Below the pieces are notes generated by a model. It worked only from the letters and a program-made list of their open reading frames with translations, was not told the origin of the DNA and made no database searches. Of a stretch of DNA of 64,000 nucleotides, positions 17,821-27,031 are shown one piece after another. Source of the DNA: CAYOZN01 sp964408455 (GTDB lineage: Bacteria > Planctomycetota > Phycisphaerae > UBA1845 > UTPLA1); the NCBI GenBank assembly GCA_964408455.1, contig CAYOZN010000016.1:51640-115639 (forward strand), given 5' to 3'. Every line of letters starts with the position of its first letter. The stretch's first letter is position 1. The position numbers were made by a program, and so were the translations under genes.

Positions 17821-20198
17821 AACAACCCGTCCAGCTGATCGCGACAGACGGCAAAGATGGTATCGGTGCAGGTCTGTCCCACGCAGCAGGCGCCGGTCAG
17901 TGCGTCGAGGCAGGTATATGTGGCACAATCTTCATTGACGATGAAGTCAGCATCGCAGGTGCCGCGCACGGCATTGGTGCAGGTGACGCCGTCGCAGCAC
18001 GCGCCGCCGGCGCAGATGCTGATGCCGAAGAGATCCCAGTTGCAGGCCACGCCATAGCCCAGGAAGTTGCCCTGGTGCACCGCCGCGCAGTCCTCTTCGG
18101 TGCTGACGACGCAGTCGTTGACGCCCTCGATGCAGCAGGCGCCGCCGCACGAGTCGGCCTCGCAGAAGCTGCCGTCGCCCAGATAATCCCCGCCGGACGA
18201 GAGGCACTGCTGGACGCTGGTGATGACGCAGTTGAGCGCGTCGCCATCCTGCATGCAGCACGCGCCGGGACACGTCTCAAAGGTGCAATCGGTGCCGTTG
18301 CCGGCATAGAAGCCGCCGATGACGTTTTCGCATTCTTCCTGCGTCGTCAGCGTACACAGCGTGCCATCGGGCGGACAGCAGGCGCCGCCGCAGACGATGT
18401 TCAGCATGCTCTTGCCGAAGGTGGTGGCGTTGGTGGTTCCCGCGCGAATCGTGTAGCACTGCCCCGACACCACCTGCACGCGAACCGACGCATCTTCCAC
18501 CGCGGCAATGCAGTGCTGAATCGGCGCGCCGGTCGAGTGGCTCTTGCTGCACGCCAAAAGCGCCGTCGTGCTGTCCGGCGGGCAAATGCCGCAGGAGTCA
18601 TAAACCGCGATGGACGTGTCGGAGCTGTCCCCGAAGAAGAAGCTGCCGCAGGTGTCGATCTGCACCGTGCCCGTGCACGATGGAATGTATGTGAACCATA
18701 CGTCGCGGGCGATGAAATTATCCGGATCAAATCCCTGCGGGCAGCCGGGCGTACTGTTCGGAATCTCGTCGCCGTCCGTCGTCGCCCCGGCAAGGGTGAA
18801 CTCGGTCGTGCCCTCGCCGATGAGGATGGCATTGTTGCAGGCGTCGTTCGCGGGCGGGCAGGGGCTGAATTCGCATGTGGTGCCATCGCCCTTGTACTCG
18901 CCGGCGCACTGGAAGAACGGCACGACGACGCAATCCTGGCCCTCGACGCAGCAGGCGCCCGCACACGGCGCGGGCTCGCACGAAACGCCTTCACCAAAGA
19001 ACTGGCCCAAAATCGCGGTGCAGGCGCTGGCCGTGATGAACTGACATTCCCCGGTTAAGAACCCGTCCTGATCCGTCAGGCAGCAGGCGCCGGCGGCCCC
19101 GAGGCAGGTGTTCGGAACGCAGGGAATGCCCAGGCCGTGGAATTGCCCGCCCGCGGCGACACAGTCGGCGAATGGATCAAGCGAACCGGGCACACCGAAC
19201 TGCTGGCACGATCCATCTGGCAGGCAGCAGGCACCGCCGCCGCAGGCCGGATCGAGATCGGCACAGGCGCGGCCAAATGTGAACACGTGGTCGATGCCGG
19301 CCAGAGCCGTGCAGGCCTGCTGGCTGATTGTGTCGACGCAGGTCTGATTGAAGTTCTGGTCCAGATAACAGCAGGCGCCAAACGCGGCCGGCGGCGGAGG
19401 TGGCATGCCGGTGACAAGCGTCTGCACCATGCCGGCCATGTCGTCCGTGTCGATGATGCCGTTGAGGCTGAAGTCGCCGTGGCAGAGATCCACCGGATCG
19501 ATCGATGACGCAAGTATGGCATCAACAAACACCTGAAGGTCGCGGCCGTCGGCGATGCCGTCGCGATTCATGTCGCCGTCGCCGCCCGACAGCGCAATTC
19601 GGCGAATGCCGGTCAGCTTGAAGTTCATCACGCCGGGATTCAGCAAATCGCCCAGCAGGTACCAGTGCTTGAAATCGTCCGGGTTCGGACCCGCAAAGTT
19701 CTCGCCGGGCACACCGCAGACGGCCAGCTGCGCAATGTCCGATGTACCCCACGAGACATCGTCTCCGTCGGCCGCCTTGAACGTGTGGCGGAATTCGATT
19801 GCGCCCAGGTCGAAGGGAATGCCGCCGCCGAAATCCAGTTCGTCCTGATTCGGAAGGGACGGCACGATGGCCACCGTCGCGAAGACCGGCATCGTGTAGG
19901 GAAGGTTCAAACCGATCGGCAGATCCACCGGACCGATCGAGGAATTGCTGACGTGAAGCGAGGCGGACGTCACGGTCAGCGCCAGGCGGAAGCCCGGCCG
20001 CGGCTCAAAGCCGCTGGTCGATTCCACCATGAACTTCAACTTGACGTCGGTTCCCGGTGGCGTGCCATCGAATGGAAACGTCAGGAAGGTGTTGACGGCG
20101 ACCTTGCCGGAGATTTCGACCTCGACGGGGACGGCCAGGGCAGCGCTGCTGGCTGCCGACAGTACCATGGCGCCGAATCCAAACGCGGCGAGTTTCAT
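17821..20198 (-). CDS. Large secreted protein with dockerin-like EF-hands and GACC cysteine-rich repeats (C-terminus missing)
   Basis: ~792 residues are visible. Signal peptide to about residue 22. An N-terminal beta-rich domain (~25-205) is followed by two EF-hand/dockerin-like calcium loops (DGDMNRDGIADGRD and HGDFSLNGIIDTDD, ~210-265). Then come repeats of ~35-50 residues, each opening with GACC and holding six or so Cys (typical: GACC ... C ... C ... GxFxGxGxxC ... C). I count nine, with a Cys-poorer beta domain (FIARDVWFTYIPSCTGT) between the fourth and fifth. The repeat looks disulfide-bonded and extracellular. ATG 20198 follows AGGGGAAC. The C-terminus runs into the gap at 17820. Confidence 0.82.
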
Positions 20199-20426
20199 TC
20201 TTGTTCCCCTTACAAATCTTGTGCGATAGCCACGTCATGTGGAGGCTGCGGTAGATCTGCAGTGTAACTGAAAGCCGAACCGGCGAAATCCATGTTGTGG
20301 CCGCGCACGATCCGCGCGGTTTGCAGCCCGCCAGAACTGAGGATTTTTCTTGCGCCGGGTTCGGCGGCGCCTGGTCGGGGCGAGGCGGCAGTGACACGTC
20401 AAACAAGGCCCGCCGCGCAAGAAGGG

Positions 20427-21062
20427 CTATCGGCGACGGCGCCGCCTGACTGCAATCGCCGCCGCTCCAAGCAGCATAAACATCGTGGAGGGCTCCGGCG
20501 TGATGACGATCGAATCGACGCCGAACACCAGATTCTCGAACTGGAACTGGGCATTAAGCACTTCCAGCTGAAACTGCGACATCAGATTGAACGGCGCGGC
20601 ACTGTACACGCCGGCGTTTGTCGACAGATCGGCCGTGTTGTCGAACGGATTGGCCGAATCGCCGCGAAAATCGAACCGCAACGTGGTTTGTGGTCCACCG
20701 GGAATCGGCAGCGAGCCGGCGCGCAATTCGTAGAACGCGTCGCCGCCGGAAAAGCTGAAAAAGCTGTTACCCGGCGTGCCGTTGACCGTTGTCACACCCG
20801 CTACCGCGAGTTGACCCTGTTCGCGGTGATAGGTGTATTGCGTCGTGGTGCCCGCGGAAAACTGGACCTCCGCAGTATCGATCGGAATGGTGTACTGCGC
20901 GCTGGCGCCGACCGGAACGCCGGCATAGGGGCCGGCCGTCACGGGATTCGACGTGACCGTGCCGTTGACAATGATGTTGACCAGCTCTGCACCGGCCGTG
21001 CCACAGAATAAGGCAACGGCCAGCACACCGCACATCAGCGAGCGAACGAGTCGCGGCGTCAT
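20427..21062 (-). CDS. PEP-CTERM sorting domain protein
   Basis: 211 residues. Signal peptide (SLMCGVLAVALFCGTAGA), beta-rich body, and the PEP-CTERM tail ITPEPSTMFMLLGAAAIA followed by Arg6. This tail is recognised by exosortases, which process and anchor the protein at the cell surface in exopolysaccharide producers. No exosortase gene is in the window. ATG 21062 has GGAGAG nine bases upstream; the frame is open to 21152 without a signal peptide at that start. Probably an extracellular matrix protein. Confidence 0.88.
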   Translation of the reverse strand: MTPRLVRSLMCGVLAVALFCGTAGAELVNIIVNGTVTSNPVTAGPYAGVPVGASAQYTIPIDTAEVQFSAGTTTQYTYHREQGQLAVAGVTTVNGTPGNSFFSFSGGDAFYELRAGSLPIPGGPQTTLRFDFRGDSANPFDNTADLSTNAGVYSAAPFNLMSQFQLEVLNAQFQFENLVFGVDSIVITPEPSTMFMLLGAAAIAVRRRRRR

Positions 21063-21363
21063 TGATTCTCTCCTCTCCATGATGTCACACGCCCGGGTCA
21101 CGACTTCGCGCAGTCGAAGCACCCATGGCGCACAGGCGGCCCACCGCAGCACATTCCGCTGGATTGTCGGAGGCGGAATCCTTGCAATCTTACCGAAACG
21201 GGCGCCGCCGAATCAAGGCATGCCATACCAGGCCGGAGAGCCGGTCCATCGGCACGCGGACCGCGTCGGCGGTGTAGTCCCCTGCGGACCCAGAAATGAA
21301 CTCAATTCCGCAGGGACGATGGTGTAGAAGGCCACTCACCTTCGAAACGACAGGCGTGTGCGT
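21063..21363. other. Intergenic region
   Basis: About 300 bases upstream of the PEP-CTERM gene and downstream of the MazG-like gene. I see the GGAGAGGAGAG ribosome site next to 21062 and nothing else that can be named. Confidence 0.4.
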
Positions 21364-21705
21364 TCAGCGAAACCGGCCGCGATACCGGTCTGCCGGATAC
21401 TTCGCCGCATTCTTGATGAGCTTGTCGCGAACGGCCGCGGCCACGTCGATCTCCAGCGCATTCGCGAACGACAGCGCATAACACATCACGTCCGCAAGCT
21501 CTTCTCGAATGCGGGCCAGCTCGTCGCCGCCCGGTCTCGTGCCGGACGAATCGAGCCACTGGAAGTGTTCCATCAGCTCCGCCGCTTCGATGGCGATGGA
21601 CATGGACAGATTTTTGGGAGTGTGAAACTGCGACCAGTCGCGCTCGTCGACGAAGCGGCGGATATCCGCCCTCAATTCGGCGAGCGTCGTGCGATCGTCG
21701 GACAT
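21364..21705 (-). CDS. MazG-like nucleotide pyrophosphohydrolase
   Basis: 113 residues, one all-alpha MazG/dCTPase (RS21-C6-like) domain. It hydrolyses (d)NTPs to monophosphates and PPi and probably cleanses the nucleotide pool. The metal-binding E-x2-E ... E-x2-D pattern is visible: AIEAAELMEHFQW and REELADVMCYALS. The C-terminal KNAAKYPADRYRGR is typical of this family. It stands 88 bp downstream of the UVR-motif gene on the same strand. Substrate specificity cannot be read from sequence. Confidence 0.9.
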   Translation of the reverse strand: MSDDRTTLAELRADIRRFVDERDWSQFHTPKNLSMSIAIEAAELMEHFQWLDSSGTRPGGDELARIREELADVMCYALSFANALEIDVAAAVRDKLIKNAAKYPADRYRGRFR

Positions 21706-21793
21706 GCAATTCTCCCGTCAACGCCGGAGGATGCGCCCCGGCCAAACCGGTACGCCGCGATTGTGACGGGATTGAAGACGGCCGGCAACCAGC

Positions 21794-22582
21794 TTACTTG
21801 CGCCGACGCCGGGCCGTCGAGTTGGCGCCCTTGGTGCGCATCGCCTCGATGCGGCGGCGGAGGACCGCGGCGTCCTCATAACGCTCTTCGGAGACTGCCC
21901 GATCGAGTTCGCCCTCGAGCTTCTCCACCGGATCGGTCGGCATGCGCGCGACGATCTCCTGCCGGAGCGAGCGCAGGATCATCAGCTCGGTCGATTCGTC
22001 GCCGTCCTCGTTGCCGTAGTCGGCGAGCACGTCTTCGATGCTGGCGATGCCAGAGTCGACCTGGGCCAGGCCGGTCTTGAAACGGCCCTGTCGCAGCGAC
22101 AGGTGCACCTTGGCCCGCGTGTTCATCATGATCAGGTATGGTCGATACTGCTCGATGGCCACGCGATCAGACTCTTCGCGGGCGCACTTGCGGCAAAGTT
22201 CGAGCAGTTCGAGATTGCGCGACGTATCGCGCTCGACGCCTTCAAAGTCCTCGAGCACGAATTCGGCCAGATAACGGTGATAATATTGGACCGCCTCCTC
22301 GCGGAGGGCCTGGCACTCCTCGGGCGACAGCTCGAAGCCCAGCTCGGTGCCATTCCGCTCGCGGTACTTTTCCAGTTCGGCAACGTGATAGTCGAGCAGG
22401 GACTCGCTGCCGTGCGGACGCCGGCCGTCCGGTCGCCCGCTCACTTCCATCTGGAGCAGACCCAGGTCCAGGCGCATCTGGATCTTCACGGCCCCGTCGT
22501 CGCCGGAGATCTTGCGCACGGTGATCTGGCCGGGTTCGTAATCCCAGCCTGCAAGAATCCTTCTTAGGTCATAGGAGGCCAT
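21794..22582 (-). CDS. UVR-motif (UvrB/UvrC) domain protein
   Basis: 262 residues, cytoplasmic. The C-terminal ~35 residues match the UVR coiled-coil motif (EKLEGELDRAVSEERYEDA, then AVLRRRIEAM), followed by a basic tail RRRRK. The N-terminal two thirds (DYEPGQITVRKISGDDG ... YYHRYLAEFVLEDFEGVERD) is a conserved but uncharacterised planctomycete domain. UVR motifs mediate protein contacts in UvrB/UvrC and in regulators such as McsA. A role in DNA repair is possible but not shown. Confidence 0.8.
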   Translation of the reverse strand: MASYDLRRILAGWDYEPGQITVRKISGDDGAVKIQMRLDLGLLQMEVSGRPDGRRPHGSESLLDYHVAELEKYRERNGTELGFELSPEECQALREEAVQYYHRYLAEFVLEDFEGVERDTSRNLELLELCRKCAREESDRVAIEQYRPYLIMMNTRAKVHLSLRQGRFKTGLAQVDSGIASIEDVLADYGNEDGDESTELMILRSLRQEIVARMPTDPVEKLEGELDRAVSEERYEDAAVLRRRIEAMRTKGANSTARRRRK

Positions 22583-22888
22583 GGACCACTCCTTTCGCGA
22601 GCGGAACTTCAGTCAATTATACACCTCCAGATCGGCTGAAGCGGAAGTGATATCAACACTGGCATCGCGGTTTTGTCGGTCGACCGGCGCGCAGCCGATA
22701 ATTGCGGTCGAAACAACGCATCAGGCGCCTATGATTGGTCGGGCCGTTCGAAGTGAAATGGCGGCTCGATTTTTTGTCCGCGTGCCCTGCGCGCGCTCTT
22801 TCATATCGGGCCTGCGCGCGGTCACATGCAGATTCTGCGCGACATTCGTACGTCCCGCCGCGCCACGATTGCCGACCGCGCGGCTCGC
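22583..22888. other. Intergenic region
   Basis: About 306 bases between the UVR gene start and the SGNH hydrolase stop, both on the minus strand. No gene, hairpin or repeat is recognised; it probably holds the UVR gene promoter. Confidence 0.4.
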
Positions 22889-24010
22889 CTATCGCCGTGC
22901 CGAATTGATGACACCGAGCTCGAGAAGAAAGTCCGCCAGCCGCTCCGCCGCCATGCCGTGGGCGATCTCATTGGGATGCTGGTCGGTCGGATGCACCCAG
23001 AACTGTTGAGCGGGCTGCCCGCTGAACACGTCGAGCAGATCCAGGTGAGCGATGCCTGCGTCGCGGCATGCCTTGGCCACCAGCGCGTGCAGATCAGCGA
23101 ACGGGTACTCCCCATCCAGATCGACGTATAGCGGAAAGACGACCATGGCGAGGCGAAAACCCCGCTCATCGGCATACGCCCGCATCCCCGCGAACGCAGT
23201 CTCCGTGTCTTGCCATCGCTGCGATGAAAAGCTCTCCCGGATCGACGCCGCGTACTCCCTGTCGATGCGGCCGGCCTCCCGGCCGCGCTCGAACTGCTCC
23301 CACAGCGCGCTCACCCGGCCCAGCGCCGAGGGCTCAAACGCCCGCGTGCGTTCATCGTTAAGGCGAATCGTCTCGCCGGGGTCCGCCGCGTCATTCAGCA
23401 CGAACCCGATAATCACCACGTCGGGCCGAAGCGGATCACACACCAGGCCATACAGGTATAGCTCCTCCAGCGTGCCGTAGCCCTGCACGCCGGCGTTGAT
23501 CACCTGGAAACGCTCTCCCGAAAGCCGCCCCGACAGGATGGCCTCCAGCCGGGCCGGATAAGTATGCTCCTCGCGAACGCCCTCTCCAAAAGTGAATGAA
23601 TCACCCAGGCAGACGATCCGCGTCACGCCCTCCGGCTTCTCGAGCATGATATCGGCGCCGCGCAGGCCGAGATTGTTCAATCGGTACATGACTCTCCCCT
23701 GCGAATCAAAGTACCCGCGCTCGTCGCCCCGCCGATCGTACACCGACGAAAACGTCACCCCCGGCTGATACGCAAACCGGCCATTGGGATACACCACGAA
23801 TGGCACCCGGCCGTCGGGCTCAAACCGCCGCGGTTCGTAATCCGGAGGCGCAAAGATTCGCACGGCCACATCCACCGCGACCAGCGCCAACAGCGCAGCA
23901 ACGCACGCGATCGTCGCCTTGAAGCCTGCTTTGCCAAATCGCTGTCGCTGAACTTCCGCGCGCGGCGGCGACTCGGAAGCATCGTGGATGTCCTGCGGCG
24001 ATGGTCTCAT
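22889..24010 (-). CDS. Membrane-anchored SGNH/GDSL hydrolase
   Basis: 373 residues. A single N-terminal transmembrane helix (TIACVAALLALVAVDVAV) anchors an extracytoplasmic SGNH domain. Catalytic blocks: CLGDSFTFGEG (block I Ser), NAGVQGYGT (block II Gly), IGFVLNDA (block III Asn) and DQHPNEIAHG (block V, His with its Asp three residues ahead). Enzymes of this type deacylate lipids or polysaccharides, and many sit in exopolysaccharide modification loci. A TTG at 24046, 7 bases after the kinase stop, is an alternative start. Probably in one operon with the upstream sensor kinase. Confidence 0.85.
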   Translation of the reverse strand: MRPSPQDIHDASESPPRAEVQRQRFGKAGFKATIACVAALLALVAVDVAVRIFAPPDYEPRRFEPDGRVPFVVYPNGRFAYQPGVTFSSVYDRRGDERGYFDSQGRVMYRLNNLGLRGADIMLEKPEGVTRIVCLGDSFTFGEGVREEHTYPARLEAILSGRLSGERFQVINAGVQGYGTLEELYLYGLVCDPLRPDVVIIGFVLNDAADPGETIRLNDERTRAFEPSALGRVSALWEQFERGREAGRIDREYAASIRESFSSQRWQDTETAFAGMRAYADERGFRLAMVVFPLYVDLDGEYPFADLHALVAKACRDAGIAHLDLLDVFSGQPAQQFWVHPTDQHPNEIAHGMAAERLADFLLELGVINSARR

Positions 24011-24052
24011 GTCAATCCGGAAGGGCTCCGCGCCTGTTGCCTGCAATGGGCC

Positions 24053-25642
24053 TCACGCAAGATGAAAACTGTCCAGCGCGCTGGTCTGCGCATCCTCCGG
24101 CGCATTGACCGGCAACAGCACCGTAAACACCGACCCCCTGCCCAGTTCGCTCGCCACGCTGATCGAGCCGCCCAGTCGCACCGCCAGATCGCGCGAGATC
24201 GCAAGCCCGAGTCCCGTGCCGCTGTGCTCCCGCGTCATCGATCCATCAAGTTGCGTGAACTTCTCAAACACGCGCGAAAGCGCGCTCTCGGGGATGCCCA
24301 CGCCCGTATCGCGCACCTTCAGAAATATGTGTTCGTCGTCGGCGCGGCCGCAGCGGATTTCGATCAGTCCGCCATCGTCCGTAAACTTCACCGCGTTCGA
24401 CAGCAGGTTGTACAGAATCTGCTGAATGCGGCCGGTGTCGGACGTGATGACCGGCAGATCGGGCTCCACCGTGGCCCCCATTTGCAGGCTCTTCTTGTCG
24501 GCCAGCGGCCGCATGAAGTCCACCAGGTTCTGAATGAGCTCGCCGAGATTCACCGGGCTTAAATGCAGCTCCAGCCGGCCGGCCTCGATCTTGGCCAGAT
24601 CGAGCAGGTCATTGATCAACCCCAGCAGCATTCGCCCGCTGGACATGATGTTCTCGGCATATCGATACTGCCTGCCGCCTTCCGCGCTGGCCGCTTCGCG
24701 CAACAGCTCCGCGAATCCGATGATCGAGGCGAGCGGCGTGCGCAGCTCGTGGCTCACGTTCGAAAGAAACTGGCTCTTGAGCTTGTTCGATTCAAACAGC
24801 GCCACGTTGCGCTCCGCCAGTTCATCCAGACGCGTGTCCAGGCTCTTGTTGATGCGGCGGAGTTCATTCTCGGATGCCTGCAAGTGCGACAGCATCGCGT
24901 TGAACGCGCGCGAAAGTTCTTCGAATTCGTCACCCGTGGCGATCTGGCTGCGCACCCCGTGCTCGCCCTGGCTGACCGACTCGGCCACCCGCGTCAGATC
25001 GCGCACGGGAGACAGGATCAACTTGTGCACGATCAGGTAAAACGCCAGGATCGCCATGATGCCCGCCAGGGCCCCCGCCATCAGGCTCAAGCCGAAGTTG
25101 ATCAGCAGATCGCCAAAGGCCCGCGGCGCCACATACTCCATGTCCAGCACGGCCAGCAGTGTGCCGGCCGGAAACGTCCCACCGGTCGCCCGAATCGGCA
25201 GTATCGTCCGATAAATCAGCGCTCCGCCCAGACCGCGCCACCGTGGCGGACTCTCCGATAACCCATGATCGTCCCGGAACCGCCCTATCGCGTCGATCGT
25301 ATATTCGTCGACCCCCGGCGGCGGTTTATTGCGCGAAGATGGGTCGGGCAGCGGAATGAGCTTCGGCGCCGGCCCGGTCAGGGAAAGGCGCAGGGCACTG
25401 GTGGCCCACCACCGATCTACCGCCGCCTGCTTCAGGTCCCAGTTTCCGGAGCCCAGTTCGCTGCGCTCGATGGCCAGCCGGCCAAGCAGGCGCATGCGCT
25501 GAATATTGCCCTCGTGCACCAGATCGCGCATCCGAATCCAGGGCACAAACAGCGCAGCAGTGATAATCAGCAGCACGGCCAGGCCGAACAGCATGCGACA
25601 TTTGGCCGCCAGGGAAATGGAAAGAAAGGACGCTCGGGGCAT
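24053..25642 (-). CDS. Membrane sensor histidine kinase
   Basis: 529 residues. TM1 (~16-35), periplasmic sensor domain (~36-175), TM2 (~180-205), HAMP (~206-260), coiled coil, HisKA with H-box SHELRTPLASIIGFAELL (~300) and a HATPase_c domain with N-box NLLSNAVKFTDDGG, G1 VRDTGVGIP, F and G2 HSGTGLGLAI. All kinase boxes are intact. No response regulator is adjacent, so the partner is elsewhere. The sensor domain shows WWATSALRL and LPIRATGGTFPAGTLLAVLDMEY, somewhat like DUF3365/Tll0287 sensors, but I cannot name the signal. Confidence 0.92.
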   Translation of the reverse strand: MPRASFLSISLAAKCRMLFGLAVLLIITAALFVPWIRMRDLVHEGNIQRMRLLGRLAIERSELGSGNWDLKQAAVDRWWATSALRLSLTGPAPKLIPLPDPSSRNKPPPGVDEYTIDAIGRFRDDHGLSESPPRWRGLGGALIYRTILPIRATGGTFPAGTLLAVLDMEYVAPRAFGDLLINFGLSLMAGALAGIMAILAFYLIVHKLILSPVRDLTRVAESVSQGEHGVRSQIATGDEFEELSRAFNAMLSHLQASENELRRINKSLDTRLDELAERNVALFESNKLKSQFLSNVSHELRTPLASIIGFAELLREAASAEGGRQYRYAENIMSSGRMLLGLINDLLDLAKIEAGRLELHLSPVNLGELIQNLVDFMRPLADKKSLQMGATVEPDLPVITSDTGRIQQILYNLLSNAVKFTDDGGLIEIRCGRADDEHIFLKVRDTGVGIPESALSRVFEKFTQLDGSMTREHSGTGLGLAISRDLAVRLGGSISVASELGRGSVFTVLLPVNAPEDAQTSALDSFHLA

Positions 25643-25793
25643 GAATCGCCGACTCCGCGAATTTCATATCATACGCTTTCGGACGGAAAGGGGCGGCGCA
25701 TCGGCGGCCCCGGACGCGGATTGCGTTGGTTGACCATGTGGTTTTATGCCGATAGCATAACGTGCGATCCTGTTTGAAGTTGGAGACGACGCC

Positions 25794-26897
25794 GTGGCCC
25801 GACCGGCAATCTTTACGTGCCTGCTGGTAATGCTGTCCCATTCGCCGGTTGCTTCCGCGCAATCCAGCAGACTGGCCAATTCGAGAATCCTCTCACAGAA
25901 CCAGCGCTTCGCCACGTCAAGGGTCATGAACGGCCGGCCTGCCGAAAGCTCCGACTACCGATCGCCGTTGGGTCCGCGCGCCTTTTATCAGCAACCCAGC
26001 ATCCTGGGCGGTCGCGCCGCACGAAACTATCAACACCGCGTTGAACGCGTCCAGAAGATGCTCCAGGGCACGACCCGAAGCGACTTTGGCGTGGTCGAAG
26101 CCGAATCGTACGTCCAGAGCCCGATCACCTATCTCCTCAGCCAGCGCAACATGCTGCGATCGCGCTCGTGGCTGAGCCATCGCGTCGCCGCCAGGGCCGG
26201 CCGTCACAATTATGACAATCCGCCGCCACCGGACAGCGTCACGGCCATGACTTTCGACGAACTTCGCAGCCATCCGGAACTGATCGAAGGCGTCAATATC
26301 TCCATTACGTCCGACAGTGTCTCCGATTACGGCAACCGCCTCGAAGACGGCCTCGATAAGCAGGCCGCCGATCTCTACACCCTCGGTCGCGTCTATTTTC
26401 ACGAGCGGGAATTCGCCAGGGCCGGCCAGCAGTTCGAAATGCTCAAGGTGCTCGAAGAGACCGCGCCTCGCCCATATATTGCCGCCGCGCTGGCGGCCGT
26501 CGAGCGGCGCGACTACCACACCGCCATCGCCAATCTCGTCGAAGCCATCGAACGCGCCAATTCCCTGGAAGAACTCCTCTTCGACCGCGAGTCCTTCTAT
26601 CTGAAGGCGCAGGACTTCAGCAACGCGCTTCAAAACCTCTACCAGTCCACGCAATCCGGCGATTCATCCGGCCACGCGGGCCTCCTGGTGGCCTTCTACG
26701 CCATGCAGCGCAACGACATGAACACGGCGATCTCCGCCGTCGAGTCGGCCGAAAACTACAAGCGGCCGGCGCCCACCATCGCGTCCGATCTGGCGCCCGA
26801 AACCACCCAGGATCCGGATGCGGCCACGATCAAACGCTTCGCCGACTGGCTCCGCGCGCACCGCGAGAAGATGCGCGTGGCTGCCTCGCCGAACTGA
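25794..26897 (+). CDS. Exported TPR-like protein
   Basis: 367 residues starting with GTG (GGAG ribosome site). Signal peptide ending at VASAQ. A disordered Arg/Ser-rich stretch (~25-150) is followed by helical TPR-like repeats from ~190 (AADLYTLGRVYFHEREFARAGQQ, YIAAALAAVERRDYHTAI, LLVAFYAMQRNDMNTAI). Likely a periplasmic scaffold. It is divergent from the sensor kinase and precedes the CapD-like gene by 134 bp on the same strand; a role in surface polymer export is only a guess. Confidence 0.75.
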   Translation: MARPAIFTCLLVMLSHSPVASAQSSRLANSRILSQNQRFATSRVMNGRPAESSDYRSPLGPRAFYQQPSILGGRAARNYQHRVERVQKMLQGTTRSDFGVVEAESYVQSPITYLLSQRNMLRSRSWLSHRVAARAGRHNYDNPPPPDSVTAMTFDELRSHPELIEGVNISITSDSVSDYGNRLEDGLDKQAADLYTLGRVYFHEREFARAGQQFEMLKVLEETAPRPYIAAALAAVERRDYHTAIANLVEAIERANSLEELLFDRESFYLKAQDFSNALQNLYQSTQSGDSSGHAGLLVAFYAMQRNDMNTAISAVESAENYKRPAPTIASDLAPETTQDPDAATIKRFADWLRAHREKMRVAASPN

Positions 26898-27031
26898 GAG
26901 GGTTTGCGCCCTGCCGCTCGAAGCGGCACCGGCGCTCGCTCGCAATTGCAGGAGGGGTCACGACAACATCCGGGAGGGGCCAGCGGCCGGCAGGCGGGCG
27001 CCGGCTTGGCTCAAATCGTCGGCATTTTTCA

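Noticed and set aside
17514..20198. One continuous protein joining the GACC-repeat protein and the zinc ribbon
   Set aside because: It depends on reading through a nominal 100-N gap; the two ends differ in character and are better treated as two truncated genes.
24010..24046. TTG start for the SGNH hydrolase
   Set aside because: Possible, but the ATG at 24010 already includes the anchor helix and needs no rare start codon; kept as an alternative only.
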